Notes under the pieces: model-generated
Told to the model about the DNA's origin: nothing
Database searches by the model: none
The model's input: only the letters and a program-made list of their open reading frames with translations
Part shown: positions 53,499 through 62,028 of the stretch, one piece after another
Layout of the letters: each line of letters starts with the position of its first letter
Numbering within the stretch: position 1 is the stretch's first letter
Made by a program: the position numbers and the translations under genes
DNA from: Planctomycetota bacterium
GTDB taxonomy: Bacteria; Planctomycetota; Planctomycetia; Pirellulales; Thermoguttaceae
Length of the DNA stretch: 64,000 nt
Direction of reading: 5' to 3'
Assembly (NCBI GenBank): GCA_029550925.1
Contig: JAKPGL010000181.1
Location: forward strand, 1-64,000

Positions 53499-53561
53499 AC
53501 GCCCGCTAGACAGCGGGCGTTACGGCGAACTGCGGGCGTTACGGGAATAGCCGCGTTACGG
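53499..53561. repeat. Palindrome and GGGCGTTACGG tandem units
   Basis: ACGCCCGCT (53499-53507) and AGCGGGCGT (53512-53520) form a nine-base perfect stem with the loop AGAC. They are followed by three GCGTTACGG-containing units (53513-53525, 53532-53544, 53550-53561). The last unit contains the stop codon of the upstream gene. The pattern matches copies at 7224, 12332 and 50652. Confidence 0.65.
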
Positions 53562-54707
53562 ATCAGGAAATGGTACTCCAAGCCGACCAACGGCCTCCTG
53601 GGGGTCCATATCCAGCCGTCGCATCAGTTCCGCCAGAAAGACCCGGTTATCGCAGCGGAGGTACTCGACCTGGCCGCCCATCCGATAAAAACTTTTGCAA
53701 AACCGCAAATAATAGGCGGGGCTGGTGGGCGGGGGTTCGCCTTGCCGCCAGTCCCAGCCGCCTCCATCTTGAAGATCGACGATGGCCAGCATGTGGGTCC
53801 GCAAGAGCGGTCTGCCGTCGGCCGCCCGAAGATTATTGACCAGGCTAAACGCCTTTTCGAACACCTGGGGACTCATGATCGCCGACCCGACCGACATAAA
53901 CACCCCTTCGTCCAGTCGATCCACGGAGGCGGCAAAGATGCGGGCGTCGGCAGTAGCGGCCCGGCCGATCGCCCCGCCATGATACAACGGATGATTCGTG
54001 ATGATGTCGTAGCCGATCCCAGGATGCACCGTCATCGCCGTCCGATGCAGGTATGCTGTGGCCGGCACGGAACAACGCTTCCACGGATGCCGAATGGATA
54101 CCACGCCGACGGGAAGACGATAGGTTTGGAGGATGTGCAGGAGATCGGCCTTGGCGGCGGCTAACGGATGGGCCGGGTCTGCCAGGATCGCTTGCCGAAG
54201 CTCTTCCGCCGATGGAATCCTCAGCCGGTCTTCGGCGATCATCCGCCCCACCGATTCGCCCATACCGAGACCCTCGGCTGCTCCGACCAGGACGGCCAAG
54301 TTGAGCCAGCGACCGGTTTCCTCCCATGTACCGAAACAGCCCGCCGGGGCGTTTTCCCGCACCGATTCGCCCGAAGCGGCCTGAAAAGCGAACTCCCAAT
54401 CATGGATGATCCCGGCCCCCTGGGTGGCCAGGTGGGTAAGCCAGCCCGCCTCGATCAAAGCATTCACCAAAGGCCCAGCGCCGTTTTTAATCAGATGCGC
54501 TCCGTAGGTAAGCATCACGGCTCGGCCTTTCTGCCGGGCCAGCCGAATCCGATCCGCCAGACGCCCGATCTGGTCGCGCAGGTTCGGATCATCCGGCGGC
54601 TCGGAGGAGACCGCTTTGCGAACTTCCTCTTCCAGCCGAAGCAGGTTCCGCCGCTCTGACAAGGGGAACACCCGAATCCGTCGTGCATCCAATGCGTCGT
54701 ATGGCAT
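53556..54707 (-). CDS. Divergent DHS-fold protein of unknown function
   Basis: 383 residues. The segment LTYGAHLIKNGAGPLVNALIEAGWLTHLATQGAGIIHDWEFAF (about 66-108) mirrors the LAGSLISAGLKKVFVEMI...STGANLVDQD segment of the adjacent DHS gene. A His/Gly-rich centre (ITNHPLYHGGAIGRAA) follows. It lacks the WGK catalytic-Lys block, so canonical DHS chemistry is unlikely. The gene ends within the tandem GTTACG repeat and precedes the DHS gene by 202 bases. It could be a noncatalytic partner or an enzyme with a different NAD-linked reaction. No function can be stated. Confidence 0.75.
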   Translation of the reverse strand: MPYDALDARRIRVFPLSERRNLLRLEEEVRKAVSSEPPDDPNLRDQIGRLADRIRLARQKGRAVMLTYGAHLIKNGAGPLVNALIEAGWLTHLATQGAGIIHDWEFAFQAASGESVRENAPAGCFGTWEETGRWLNLAVLVGAAEGLGMGESVGRMIAEDRLRIPSAEELRQAILADPAHPLAAAKADLLHILQTYRLPVGVVSIRHPWKRCSVPATAYLHRTAMTVHPGIGYDIITNHPLYHGGAIGRAATADARIFAASVDRLDEGVFMSVGSAIMSPQVFEKAFSLVNNLRAADGRPLLRTHMLAIVDLQDGGGWDWRQGEPPPTSPAYYLRFCKSFYRMGGQVEYLRCDNRVFLAELMRRLDMDPQEAVGRLGVPFPDP

Positions 54708-54765
54708 AAAACCGGTTTCTCCGCTGTTGAGAAGGTTTTCCCCAGAGGACTACTCCGTCAACGTA

Positions 54766-54798
54766 TTGACAACCCCTCGGAATGAGTCCATTGTTAAT
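54766..54798 (+). promoter_or_regulatory. Candidate promoter for the GH20 gene
   Basis: TTGACA at 54766-54771 has a perfect -35 sequence. CATTGT or TGTTAAT lies about 17-20 bases downstream as a weak -10. The GH20 gene starts about 85 bases later. Confidence 0.3.
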
Positions 54799-54882
54799 GG
54801 CAGAGATTCTACCAACGGCGATGCTTTGGAAAACCTACAACTAAGGGTACTATTTTTCTTCTAGCTTTGGGAGGAGGTGGAT

Positions 54883-56604
54883 ATGGTCGGTTTCCGGTGG
54901 ACGATTCTGATCGGTTGGCTGAGTACGGCGGGATTTGTCTGGGCGGAGGAAAAGACGGGGGAAGGGGAACGGCCTTTGCTCACGCCCGCCCCAAAGCAGA
55001 TCCAATGGACAGAAGAGAAATTACCGTTGGGGCAAAGTCCCATCATTCAGGTCGGCGCGGCCGATTGGGAACCAGTTGGCCGGGTCTTGGCCGCCGAAAT
55101 GGAGCGGCTTTATCAGATTCGACCGAAGCTGGCCCTTGCCCCTGGGGCTGGTTCGGGGGCGTCCCTCGCCGCGGAAAAGAAGGTCGCCGAGACGATGATC
55201 GAACTTACGCCGATCGACTCGGCGGAGGGCAAACGCCGGATGGAGGGCTTGGCGGGTTGGGCCAAGTGGCCGCCGCCCAGAAATCCGGAAGAAGGATACG
55301 TGCTTTGCGTGGATCGGCAAAAGGCGACGGTGCTGGCCGCCACGCCCAGGGGATGTCTGTACGGAGGACTAACGCTTTTGCAACTGATTCAGTTGATTCA
55401 GGCGACGTCGCCGTCAAACCCGACATCGGCGAGCGGGCCGATCGCCTCAGCCAGCGGAGCAACCCCGACCGAGGCCCCTTCTGTCGGCCAGACCCCGGAA
55501 GGCCGAGAAAAGATTCCCCCGGCGCCGCACGAGGCGTGGATTCCGGGCGTTTGGATCTACGATTGGCCGCACTTGCGATTCCGAGGAGTCCATTTGTGTA
55601 TCTTCCCGAATACAGAATTACCGGCCATCCGGCAGGCGATCCTTTGGGCGGCCCGTTTTAAGTGCAATGCAGTAGTCATTGAGCCGTGGGCTTCGCTCCA
55701 GTCGCGTCGTCGGCCCGAAACCGCCTACCCGCACGCGTACCGGCCCGAAGAGATTCGCCCGCTCGTGCTTTTGGGCCGAGCCTTGCAGATGGATATGATC
55801 CCGATGCTCAACTCCTGGGGCCATGCCAGCGGGATGCGCAGCCGATCCGGCGAACATGTGGTCCTGGACCGGTTTCCGCAGTTTCGAGATTTGTATGAGG
55901 CGGACGGGTGGTCGTTTCGACTGGCCAACCCGGCCGTCTATGAACATCTGTTTGACCGATATGAGGAGCTGCTGGAACTGTTTGGCCCGGTGCGGTACTT
56001 CCACGTGGGCATGGACGAGGCCTGGGGACATCTGGGCGGAGTGAAGCTCCAATTGCCGCCGGGAAAAGAGCCGCATCCGTTGGTTGCCGAACACCTGCTG
56101 AAACTCCATCAGTATTTCGCCGACCGAAAAGTGCAAATCCTGATGTGGCACGATATGCTGATTCGGCGAGGCGACCCGGAACTCGGCGGCGCAGGCCCGG
56201 CCGGCAGCATGCCGCCGTACAATACCCATCTCGCCCTGGAAAAACTACCCCGGGACATCATCATCGCCGCCTGGAACTACGACGTGGCCGGCGTCTGGCC
56301 CATCCCTAAGTATTTCCGCGACAAAGGGTTCCCGGTAGTGGTCTGCCCCTGGAAGAGCCGAGCGAATACGATCTTTCTGGTGAACCAGGCCAAAGAGTTG
56401 GACCTATTGGGCGTGCTGGCTACGACGTGGGATTCGCTGGATGTGAGTTTGCCGTCGGTCGCCCAGGCGGCCGTCTTGGCCTGGGAAGAGCCCAAAAGCA
56501 ACCTACGGCGGATTCCGTTCGACCACTGGCTGGCCGAAATCCGGAAACTGCCCATCTGCAACCTGCCGCGGTTGGAAACTACGTTGGAACCCCGCCGGCC
56601 ATAG
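54883..56604 (+). CDS. Secreted beta-N-acetylhexosaminidase-like protein (GH20 family)
   Basis: About 573 residues. A signal peptide (about 1-22) precedes an N-terminal GH20-associated domain and the catalytic barrel. RFRGVHLCIFPNTELPAI is the first barrel strand (about 230), and YFHVGMDEAWG carries the Asp-Glu catalytic pair typical of GH20 (about 375). The substrate would be terminal GlcNAc/GalNAc residues. A GGGAGGAGG ribosome site is six bases before ATG 54883. It fits the amino-sugar theme of this window but lies far from nagB. Confidence 0.82.
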   Translation: MVGFRWTILIGWLSTAGFVWAEEKTGEGERPLLTPAPKQIQWTEEKLPLGQSPIIQVGAADWEPVGRVLAAEMERLYQIRPKLALAPGAGSGASLAAEKKVAETMIELTPIDSAEGKRRMEGLAGWAKWPPPRNPEEGYVLCVDRQKATVLAATPRGCLYGGLTLLQLIQLIQATSPSNPTSASGPIASASGATPTEAPSVGQTPEGREKIPPAPHEAWIPGVWIYDWPHLRFRGVHLCIFPNTELPAIRQAILWAARFKCNAVVIEPWASLQSRRRPETAYPHAYRPEEIRPLVLLGRALQMDMIPMLNSWGHASGMRSRSGEHVVLDRFPQFRDLYEADGWSFRLANPAVYEHLFDRYEELLELFGPVRYFHVGMDEAWGHLGGVKLQLPPGKEPHPLVAEHLLKLHQYFADRKVQILMWHDMLIRRGDPELGGAGPAGSMPPYNTHLALEKLPRDIIIAAWNYDVAGVWPIPKYFRDKGFPVVVCPWKSRANTIFLVNQAKELDLLGVLATTWDSLDVSLPSVAQAAVLAWEEPKSNLRRIPFDHWLAEIRKLPICNLPRLETTLEPRRP

Positions 56605-56759
56605 GAAAACGATTGGCGCACTATTTGGGGAAACAGCTTTAGCCGGCCTCTGGGACCGGAGGACGCTCCGAGCTTGTCCAGCAGGGGATGCCCCTCGACC
56701 GTAGCGGCAAGGCGGCCGGCTATTTGGGCGAACTAGTTTCGGTCGGCCCTCGACCGGGA

Positions 56760-57863
56760 TTACGGGGCGCGGTCGAGCGTCAGCACCACGGCCAATGTCA
56801 ACCGCACCGTCATGACGGCGTTGGGCACGTCGGAGCGTTCCGGGATATCGCCTTCGGTATGGTAGTTCGGGTCGGCGTAGGGCTGCGAGCCGATCATCAC
56901 CACGGCGGCGGGATACCCGGCATGGACAAATGATCCATCATCGTCGCCCGGTCGGGACCGTTTGAAGGTCTTTTGCTCTAGCCCAATCTGAAATCGTTCG
57001 TTAGCCGCCAGGGCCAACCGGGCAAGCGCCTCGCCTTCCGGCAAAGTAAAGACAATGACGTTTTTCTTTTTTCCGGCCGCGGTGTCCTCGGCCGATTTGG
57101 CGCCGATGCTGTCCATGTTGAATACGGCGATGATCTTGTCGCCCCGCTCTTTGGCTTTCCGAGCCGCCGTTACACTCGTCCAGGGCGTATGCTCCTCGTT
57201 GCACCAAAGAAACCGAATGGTTCGGTCGTTTGGATACTTGGCCAAGACCCGAGCGATCTCCATCACGCCCACCGTCCCTGTGGCATTATCATTGGCGCCG
57301 GGAGAATCGACCCAGCTTTGGGAATCTTTATGGGCCAGCAGCAGGATGATCTCTTCCGGCCGGCGTCGGCCTTTCCGCTCCGCATAAAGGTTGTAGGCCT
57401 TATACCATGGGTCCTCTGGATGAGGGGAAGAATATTGGTGGGCCTTCGGCTTTCTCTCGTCCCGGCGGTACGCCTGCACCTTGACCTCTTCGCGCTCCAC
57501 CTGGTAGCCCCATTTCTGAAGTTGTTCTGCAATGTAATCGTCGGCTTCATGCAGGGTGCTTTTCTCCTGGCCCGGACGAGTGTAATTGAGTTTCCGGAAC
57601 GGCAACGGGTCCTTGGCCAGATAGAACAGATGACGGCGGAATTCCTCCTGGCTGACATCCTTCATAAGGGTTTGGATTTCTTCGACCACCTTGGACTGAT
57701 TCCAGACCTGGGTCCATTGGGCCTCCGGCGTGGAAGGCGCCTGCTGATTCGGAGCAGATTCCGGTTTGGGCGGAGTTTCCGGTTTTACCTCCGCCGCTAT
57801 TGCGTTCAATGTCCCAGCCGCCCCAATGCTACAGACCAAAAGAAACCAAAACCATCTTTTCAT
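56760..57863 (-). CDS. M28-family metallopeptidase, secreted
   Basis: About 367 residues with an N-terminal signal peptide (WFWFLLVCSIGAAGTLNAIAAE). The M28 zinc ligands are in order: LAHKDSQ (first His, about 175), SPGANDNATG (Asp), LWCNEEHTPW (Glu pair), FNMDSIGA (Asp) and NYHTEGDIPE (last His). A role as an aminopeptidase or carboxypeptidase is inferred from the family; the substrate is unknown. ATG 57861-57863 has GAGGAG upstream. It is convergent with the GH20 gene. Confidence 0.9.
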   Translation of the reverse strand: MKRWFWFLLVCSIGAAGTLNAIAAEVKPETPPKPESAPNQQAPSTPEAQWTQVWNQSKVVEEIQTLMKDVSQEEFRRHLFYLAKDPLPFRKLNYTRPGQEKSTLHEADDYIAEQLQKWGYQVEREEVKVQAYRRDERKPKAHQYSSPHPEDPWYKAYNLYAERKGRRRPEEIILLLAHKDSQSWVDSPGANDNATGTVGVMEIARVLAKYPNDRTIRFLWCNEEHTPWTSVTAARKAKERGDKIIAVFNMDSIGAKSAEDTAAGKKKNVIVFTLPEGEALARLALAANERFQIGLEQKTFKRSRPGDDDGSFVHAGYPAAVVMIGSQPYADPNYHTEGDIPERSDVPNAVMTVRLTLAVVLTLDRAP

Positions 57864-57934
57864 CGGCCAGCTCCTCATCAAAGGGGGTTTTAACAGATGG
57901 CACCATTTCCGCCGAACGGAGACGCCCACTTTTT

Positions 57935-58016
57935 GTCATCCCTGCGAAAACCCGCGATCCAGAAAAATACACACGGTATCCCTATTCATTCTGGATTCCC
58001 GCCTTCGTGGGGATGA
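57935..58016. repeat. Inverted pair of GTCATCCC/CCAGAA REP-like repeats
   Basis: GTCATCCCTGCGAAAACCCG...CCAGAA (57935-57964) is followed by its inverted relative TTCTGGATTCCCG...GGGGATGAC (57989-58016), an imperfect long hairpin. It is the same family as the elements at 4175-4203 and inside the MITE at 42786-42897. Confidence 0.7.
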
Positions 58017-58163
58017 CACCCTAGCGGCTCCGTCCGGCGGCTGGGTGCTTCATTTGGCGGAAAGTCTTACCCAAATGGATCCGTACCATACCGCCAACCT
58101 GGGTTACAGACCAGTTTAACAAAATGTGACGTCAAAGAACAGCCTAACAGACTGGATTAGAGC

Positions 58164-58260
58164 CGGTTGCGTTGTCGCCTCCGACCTACCACCGCTTGCG
58201 ATAGCATCCTGATGCTAGAGCTTTCTAACCTATAGTGGCTGCCGTCCCACCACGCAACCG
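58164..58260. other. 97-base stem-closed structured element
   Basis: CGGTTGCGT (58164-58172) pairs with ACGCAACCG (58252-58260), closing a 79-base region that also holds the perfect inner hairpin TAGCATC-ct-GATGCTA (58202-58217). It lies between the M28 gene's promoter side and the nrdJ stop codon. It could be a dispersed repeat or RNA. The rest of the 420-base gap (57864-58283) has only the REP-like pair. Confidence 0.45.
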
Positions 58261-58283
58261 ACTCTCTGTGTTACGATCGCCGT

Positions 58284-61200
58284 TTACGAGCAGCCCATGC
58301 TGTTGCCGCAGTTGCGGCAGACGTAGCAATTGCCGCTCCGCCAGGTGATGGCGCCGCACTGGTCGCAGGGCGGAGCGTCGTCCTGGAAGAGCACCCATTG
58401 CTGCATTCGGGAAGAGACGGCCGGGGCTTCTTTGGGGGTCAACCCGACCGGCTCGGAAGTGCGTGCACCGCCGTCCGAGGGCGGTACGACGAAAGAGCTT
58501 CCAGACCGGAACGCCCTGGATGGAGCGGAGGACGCGGCGGCATGGGAAGAATTCCCCCCGGCCGACCGAGCGTCTGGGGCGGATTCCGTCCGAGTCGCAG
58601 AACCGTTTGGGGAATTGGCGGTGCGGGGCGTTCCTTGCTGGTTTGCGGTCGCCCCGCCGACCTTCCCGGCGGCGGGGGATCGCTCTGTTTCCGATTCCGA
58701 GCCGCCAGACGGCTGTTCGCCGCCGGAAGAAGGCCCTCCAGCCTCCGGCGGCCGTTGGGCCTCCCGATATCCGGGCAGGAAGGTCAATCCCATCCAGCGG
58801 AAAATATAATCGACGATGCTCTTGGCGTATCGGATTTCCGGGTTGGAGGTATAGCCCATCGGTTCAAACCGGGTATTGGTAAACTTATTGACATAGACCT
58901 CCAACGGCACGCCATACTGCAAACTCATCGAAACCGCCGTGCCGAAACAGTCCATCAGCCCGCCGATGGTGCTCCCCTCTTTGGCCATGGTGATAAAAAG
59001 TTCCCCAGGACGACCGTCCGGATACATCCCGACGGTAATATAGCCCTCATGGCCGGCCACGGAGAACTTGTGGGTGATGGACTTTCGGGTATCGGGCAAA
59101 CGTTCCCGCCGAGGCGCCGGCAGTGTTTTCGCCGCAACCTCCGCCTCCTTCTCCTTGTCTTCCTTTTTGACGGTGAGGACTTGCAGGTTTTTCGAGCCGT
59201 CGCGATAGACAGCCAGCGCCTTCAGGCCCAATCGCCAACCCTCCATATAGGCGTCGCGGATGTCCTGGGGCGAAGCGTCTTTGGGCAGGTTGACGGTTTT
59301 GGAAATGGCGCCGGAAATGAACGGTTGCGCCGCCGCCATCATCAAGATATGGGCGCGCCAAGAGATGGAGCGGGTCCCTTTGGCCGGCTGGAAGGCGCAG
59401 TCGAACACCGGTAAATGTTCTGGTTTCAGCTCCGGGGCGCCTTCCACGGCGCCTTCCCGGTCGATGTACTCCAGGATGGATTGGATTTGGGCGTCCGAAT
59501 AGCCCAGGGTCCGCAGGGCCAATGGGACCGTATTGTTGACGATCTTCAACACGCCGCCGCCGGCCAGTTGTTTGTATTTGACCAGGGCGATGTCCGGCTC
59601 GATGCCGGTAGTATCGCAGTCCATCATGAAGCTGATGGTTCCGGTGGGGGCCAACACCGTAGCTTGTGCGTTGCGGAAGCCGTAGCGTCGGCCTTCCAGG
59701 AGCACCTGGTCCCAGATTTCACGGGCCGCCGCCGCTAGCGCCGCCGGAGCGTTGCGGACCTTCTGCACCGCGTCCCAATGCATTTCCATGACATGGAGCA
59801 TGGGGTCCCGGTTCCGCTCGAAGGCGTCGAAGGCGCCCCGGACCGCGGCCAGTTCGACGCTGGTTCGGTAGGCGGCCCCGGTCATGATCGCGGTAACCAC
59901 GCTGCACAGGCCCCGAGCCTCGTCTGAATCATACGGCAGGCCGCTGGCCATCAGCAGACTGCCCAGATTCGTATAACCCAGGCCGATCGGCCGGAACCGA
60001 TGGCTATTTTCGGCAATTTTCTTGGTCGGATAGCTGGACCGATCCACCAGGATATCCTGGGCGATGAAGACGATCCGACAGGCGGCGGCGAAGGCTTGGG
60101 CGTCGAACGAACCGTCCTCCCGCCGGAACTTCATCAGGTTCATGCTGGCCAGATTGCAGGCCGAATCGTCAATGAACATATATTCAGAGCAAGGATTGGA
60201 GGCGTTGATTCGGCCGGAGTTCGGGCAAGTGTGCCAGCGGTTGATGGTGCTGTCGTATTGCAGGCCGGGGTCGCCGCAGGCCCAAGCGCACTCGGCCATC
60301 GCATCCAACAGGTCGCGGGCCCGATACGTAGGGCCTTCTTTACTGGGGTCGGTTACCCAACGGGTGGTCCACATTTGGTCCGTTTCTACCGCTTGCATGA
60401 ACTCATCGGTTACACGGACCGAGAGATTGGCGTTTTGGAAAAGCACCGAACTCATCGCTTCTTCGGGGCTGAGGCCTTTTTCGATAAGCAAGCGGGCCTT
60501 GTGCTCCTCGTGGCATTTGCACTGGATGAACTCCATGATGTCGGGATGGGTGATTTTGAGGGATTGCATTTTGGCGGCCCGACGGGTCTTGCCGCCGCTC
60601 TTGACGACCGCGGCGATCTGATCATAGACCCGCATAAAGGAGAGCGGCCCAGAGGGCTTGCCGCCGCCGGAAAGTTTTTCCCGGAACGAGCGGAGCGTCG
60701 ATAGGTCCGTCCCGGTGCCGGAACCGAACTTGAACAGCATCGCCTCGCTGCGGGCCAACTCCATGATATCTTCCATGTTGTCCTGCACGCTTTGGATGAA
60801 ACAGGCAGACGCTTGGGGATATTCATAGGGATTTTCCGGTTGCTCGGCTTGACCCTTTTCGGCGTTCCAGTGCCAGGTACACTGGGCGCCTTTGACCCCG
60901 TACTGATGATACAGGCCCACATTGAACCACACGGGCGAATTGAACGAGGCGTACTGGTGCAGGCAAAGCCAGGCCAATTCGCGATAGAAGCGTTCCCCAT
61001 CGGCGTCGCTGGCGAAATAGCCGTCGGCCAGGCCCCAATCGGCGATCGTTCGAGCCACCCGATGGATCAATTGGCGAACGCTCTTTTCTCGCCGAGGCGT
61101 GCCGACTTCGCCGTAGAAGTATTTGCTGGCCACCACGTTGGTCGCCAATTGACTCCAAGAGGCCGGGATTTCACAATCGTGCTGTTCAAAAAGCACTTGG

Positions 61201-61400
61201 CCGTCGTCCCCTTTAATCGTAGCGGTTCGCTGCTCCCACGGCACGGAGTCGAACGGATCGGCCAGGTCCGGCGGGCAAAAGATCGGCTGGATGGTCAAGC
61301 CCTGTCGGGCCGACTCCGAAGCTCCGACCTGGCGGCCGGTAATCTGGGTCGCTGGCACCGATGGTTGAGAATTGGGTTGAGAAATTTCTAACGGATTCAT
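58284..61400 (-). CDS. nrdJ: Vitamin B12-dependent (class II) ribonucleotide reductase
   Basis: 1038 residues. It reduces ribonucleotides to deoxyribonucleotides using adenosylcobalamin, independent of oxygen. Signatures include FNSPVWFNVG (about 135), SACFIQSVQD (about 185), NPCSEYMF with the redox Cys (about 373), and a TSCPD-like domain (about 770-870). A C-terminal zinc-type CDQCG...CRNCG block lies in the last 30 residues. A 140-residue Ser/Gly/Pro-rich linker precedes the C-terminal block. The ATG at 61398-61400 has GGAGGG upstream. Two NrdR boxes overlap its promoter, indicating deoxynucleotide-responsive repression. Confidence 0.96.
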   Translation of the reverse strand: MNPLEISQPNSQPSVPATQITGRQVGASESARQGLTIQPIFCPPDLADPFDSVPWEQRTATIKGDDGQVLFEQHDCEIPASWSQLATNVVASKYFYGEVGTPRREKSVRQLIHRVARTIADWGLADGYFASDADGERFYRELAWLCLHQYASFNSPVWFNVGLYHQYGVKGAQCTWHWNAEKGQAEQPENPYEYPQASACFIQSVQDNMEDIMELARSEAMLFKFGSGTGTDLSTLRSFREKLSGGGKPSGPLSFMRVYDQIAAVVKSGGKTRRAAKMQSLKITHPDIMEFIQCKCHEEHKARLLIEKGLSPEEAMSSVLFQNANLSVRVTDEFMQAVETDQMWTTRWVTDPSKEGPTYRARDLLDAMAECAWACGDPGLQYDSTINRWHTCPNSGRINASNPCSEYMFIDDSACNLASMNLMKFRREDGSFDAQAFAAACRIVFIAQDILVDRSSYPTKKIAENSHRFRPIGLGYTNLGSLLMASGLPYDSDEARGLCSVVTAIMTGAAYRTSVELAAVRGAFDAFERNRDPMLHVMEMHWDAVQKVRNAPAALAAAAREIWDQVLLEGRRYGFRNAQATVLAPTGTISFMMDCDTTGIEPDIALVKYKQLAGGGVLKIVNNTVPLALRTLGYSDAQIQSILEYIDREGAVEGAPELKPEHLPVFDCAFQPAKGTRSISWRAHILMMAAAQPFISGAISKTVNLPKDASPQDIRDAYMEGWRLGLKALAVYRDGSKNLQVLTVKKEDKEKEAEVAAKTLPAPRRERLPDTRKSITHKFSVAGHEGYITVGMYPDGRPGELFITMAKEGSTIGGLMDCFGTAVSMSLQYGVPLEVYVNKFTNTRFEPMGYTSNPEIRYAKSIVDYIFRWMGLTFLPGYREAQRPPEAGGPSSGGEQPSGGSESETERSPAAGKVGGATANQQGTPRTANSPNGSATRTESAPDARSAGGNSSHAAASSAPSRAFRSGSSFVVPPSDGGARTSEPVGLTPKEAPAVSSRMQQWVLFQDDAPPCDQCGAITWRSGNCYVCRNCGNSMGCS

Positions 61401-61546
61401 GGTCGAGCCCTCCATTAGCTCACTGGGTCATGGGACATTTTTACCCGATGCAAAGCCTACCCCTCTTAAGTGTCTCTGAAGGTGTTCCCATCTCGAAGAG
61501 CAGGATGTCATACCTCGAAAGAGGGATGAGGAAAACACGTTGCTAT

Positions 61547-61593
61547 CTACTATATATTGTAGTTAATGCCCCACAAACCACAACATAGTGGAT
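61547..61593 (-). promoter_or_regulatory. NrdR operator pair and promoter of nrdJ
   Basis: CTACTATATATTGTAG (61547-61562) contains the exact NrdR-box core ACTATATATTGT. A second partial box CCACAACATAGTGGAT (61578-61593) lies exactly 31 bases (three helical turns) away, as is usual for paired NrdR boxes. On the minus strand a TACAAT -10 (61556-61561) and TTGTGG -35 (61578-61583), 16 bases apart, lie inside the boxes. The arms TGCTATC...GATAGCA flank both boxes. nrdJ starts about 150 bases downstream. Confidence 0.75.
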
Positions 61594-61839
61594 AGCAGAA
61601 AAGAAGTTAAACCTTTCCGAGCGGTTCGTCAAGCTATGGGACTTTTTTGTCTCAAGTCCTTGTGTGATAAGAATTTTGAATGGTTCTTTTTTGTCAGCCG
61701 TGCTAGCACTGCTAGCAAAAATCAGGAAGCAAAAAAATCGTAACCCCTTAAGAAATTTTAACTTCGGAAATTCCTTCTTTTCTGGAAGACGGATCGGTAT
61801 TGCAACCATCTTTCCCGTCCGCTCTTTAGAAATAGTCGC

Positions 61840-61862
61840 AAGTCTTTTTATAATAAAGACTT
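61840..61862 (+). promoter_or_regulatory. TATAAT -10 within a perfect inverted repeat, upstream of the cyclase gene
   Basis: AAGTCTTT (61840-61847) and AAAGACTT (61855-61862) form an eight-base dyad with TATAAT (61849-61854) at its centre. The -35 region is weak (TTAGAA). The cyclase start is 167 bases further on. The 61401-62028 region is AT-rich, with no gene recognised apart from control signals. Confidence 0.4.
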
Positions 61863-62028
61863 ATAGCTATTTTACATTTCTTCCAGTCGGCGGGGGGATT
61901 GAAATAGAGAAAAGATAGGCAGGATAGGGAAAAGTGGAGTTGGCCTTGTGTATTTTCCCTAGCCGACGTAAGCTACTTGTTTGTGTCATGGCAGACTGTT
62001 AAGAAACGCCCAAGGAGGATTTTTTTCC

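Noticed and set aside
61664-61918. Small frame upstream of the cyclase gene.
   Set aside because: AT-rich region with promoter-like signals, no ribosome site and no recognisable protein.
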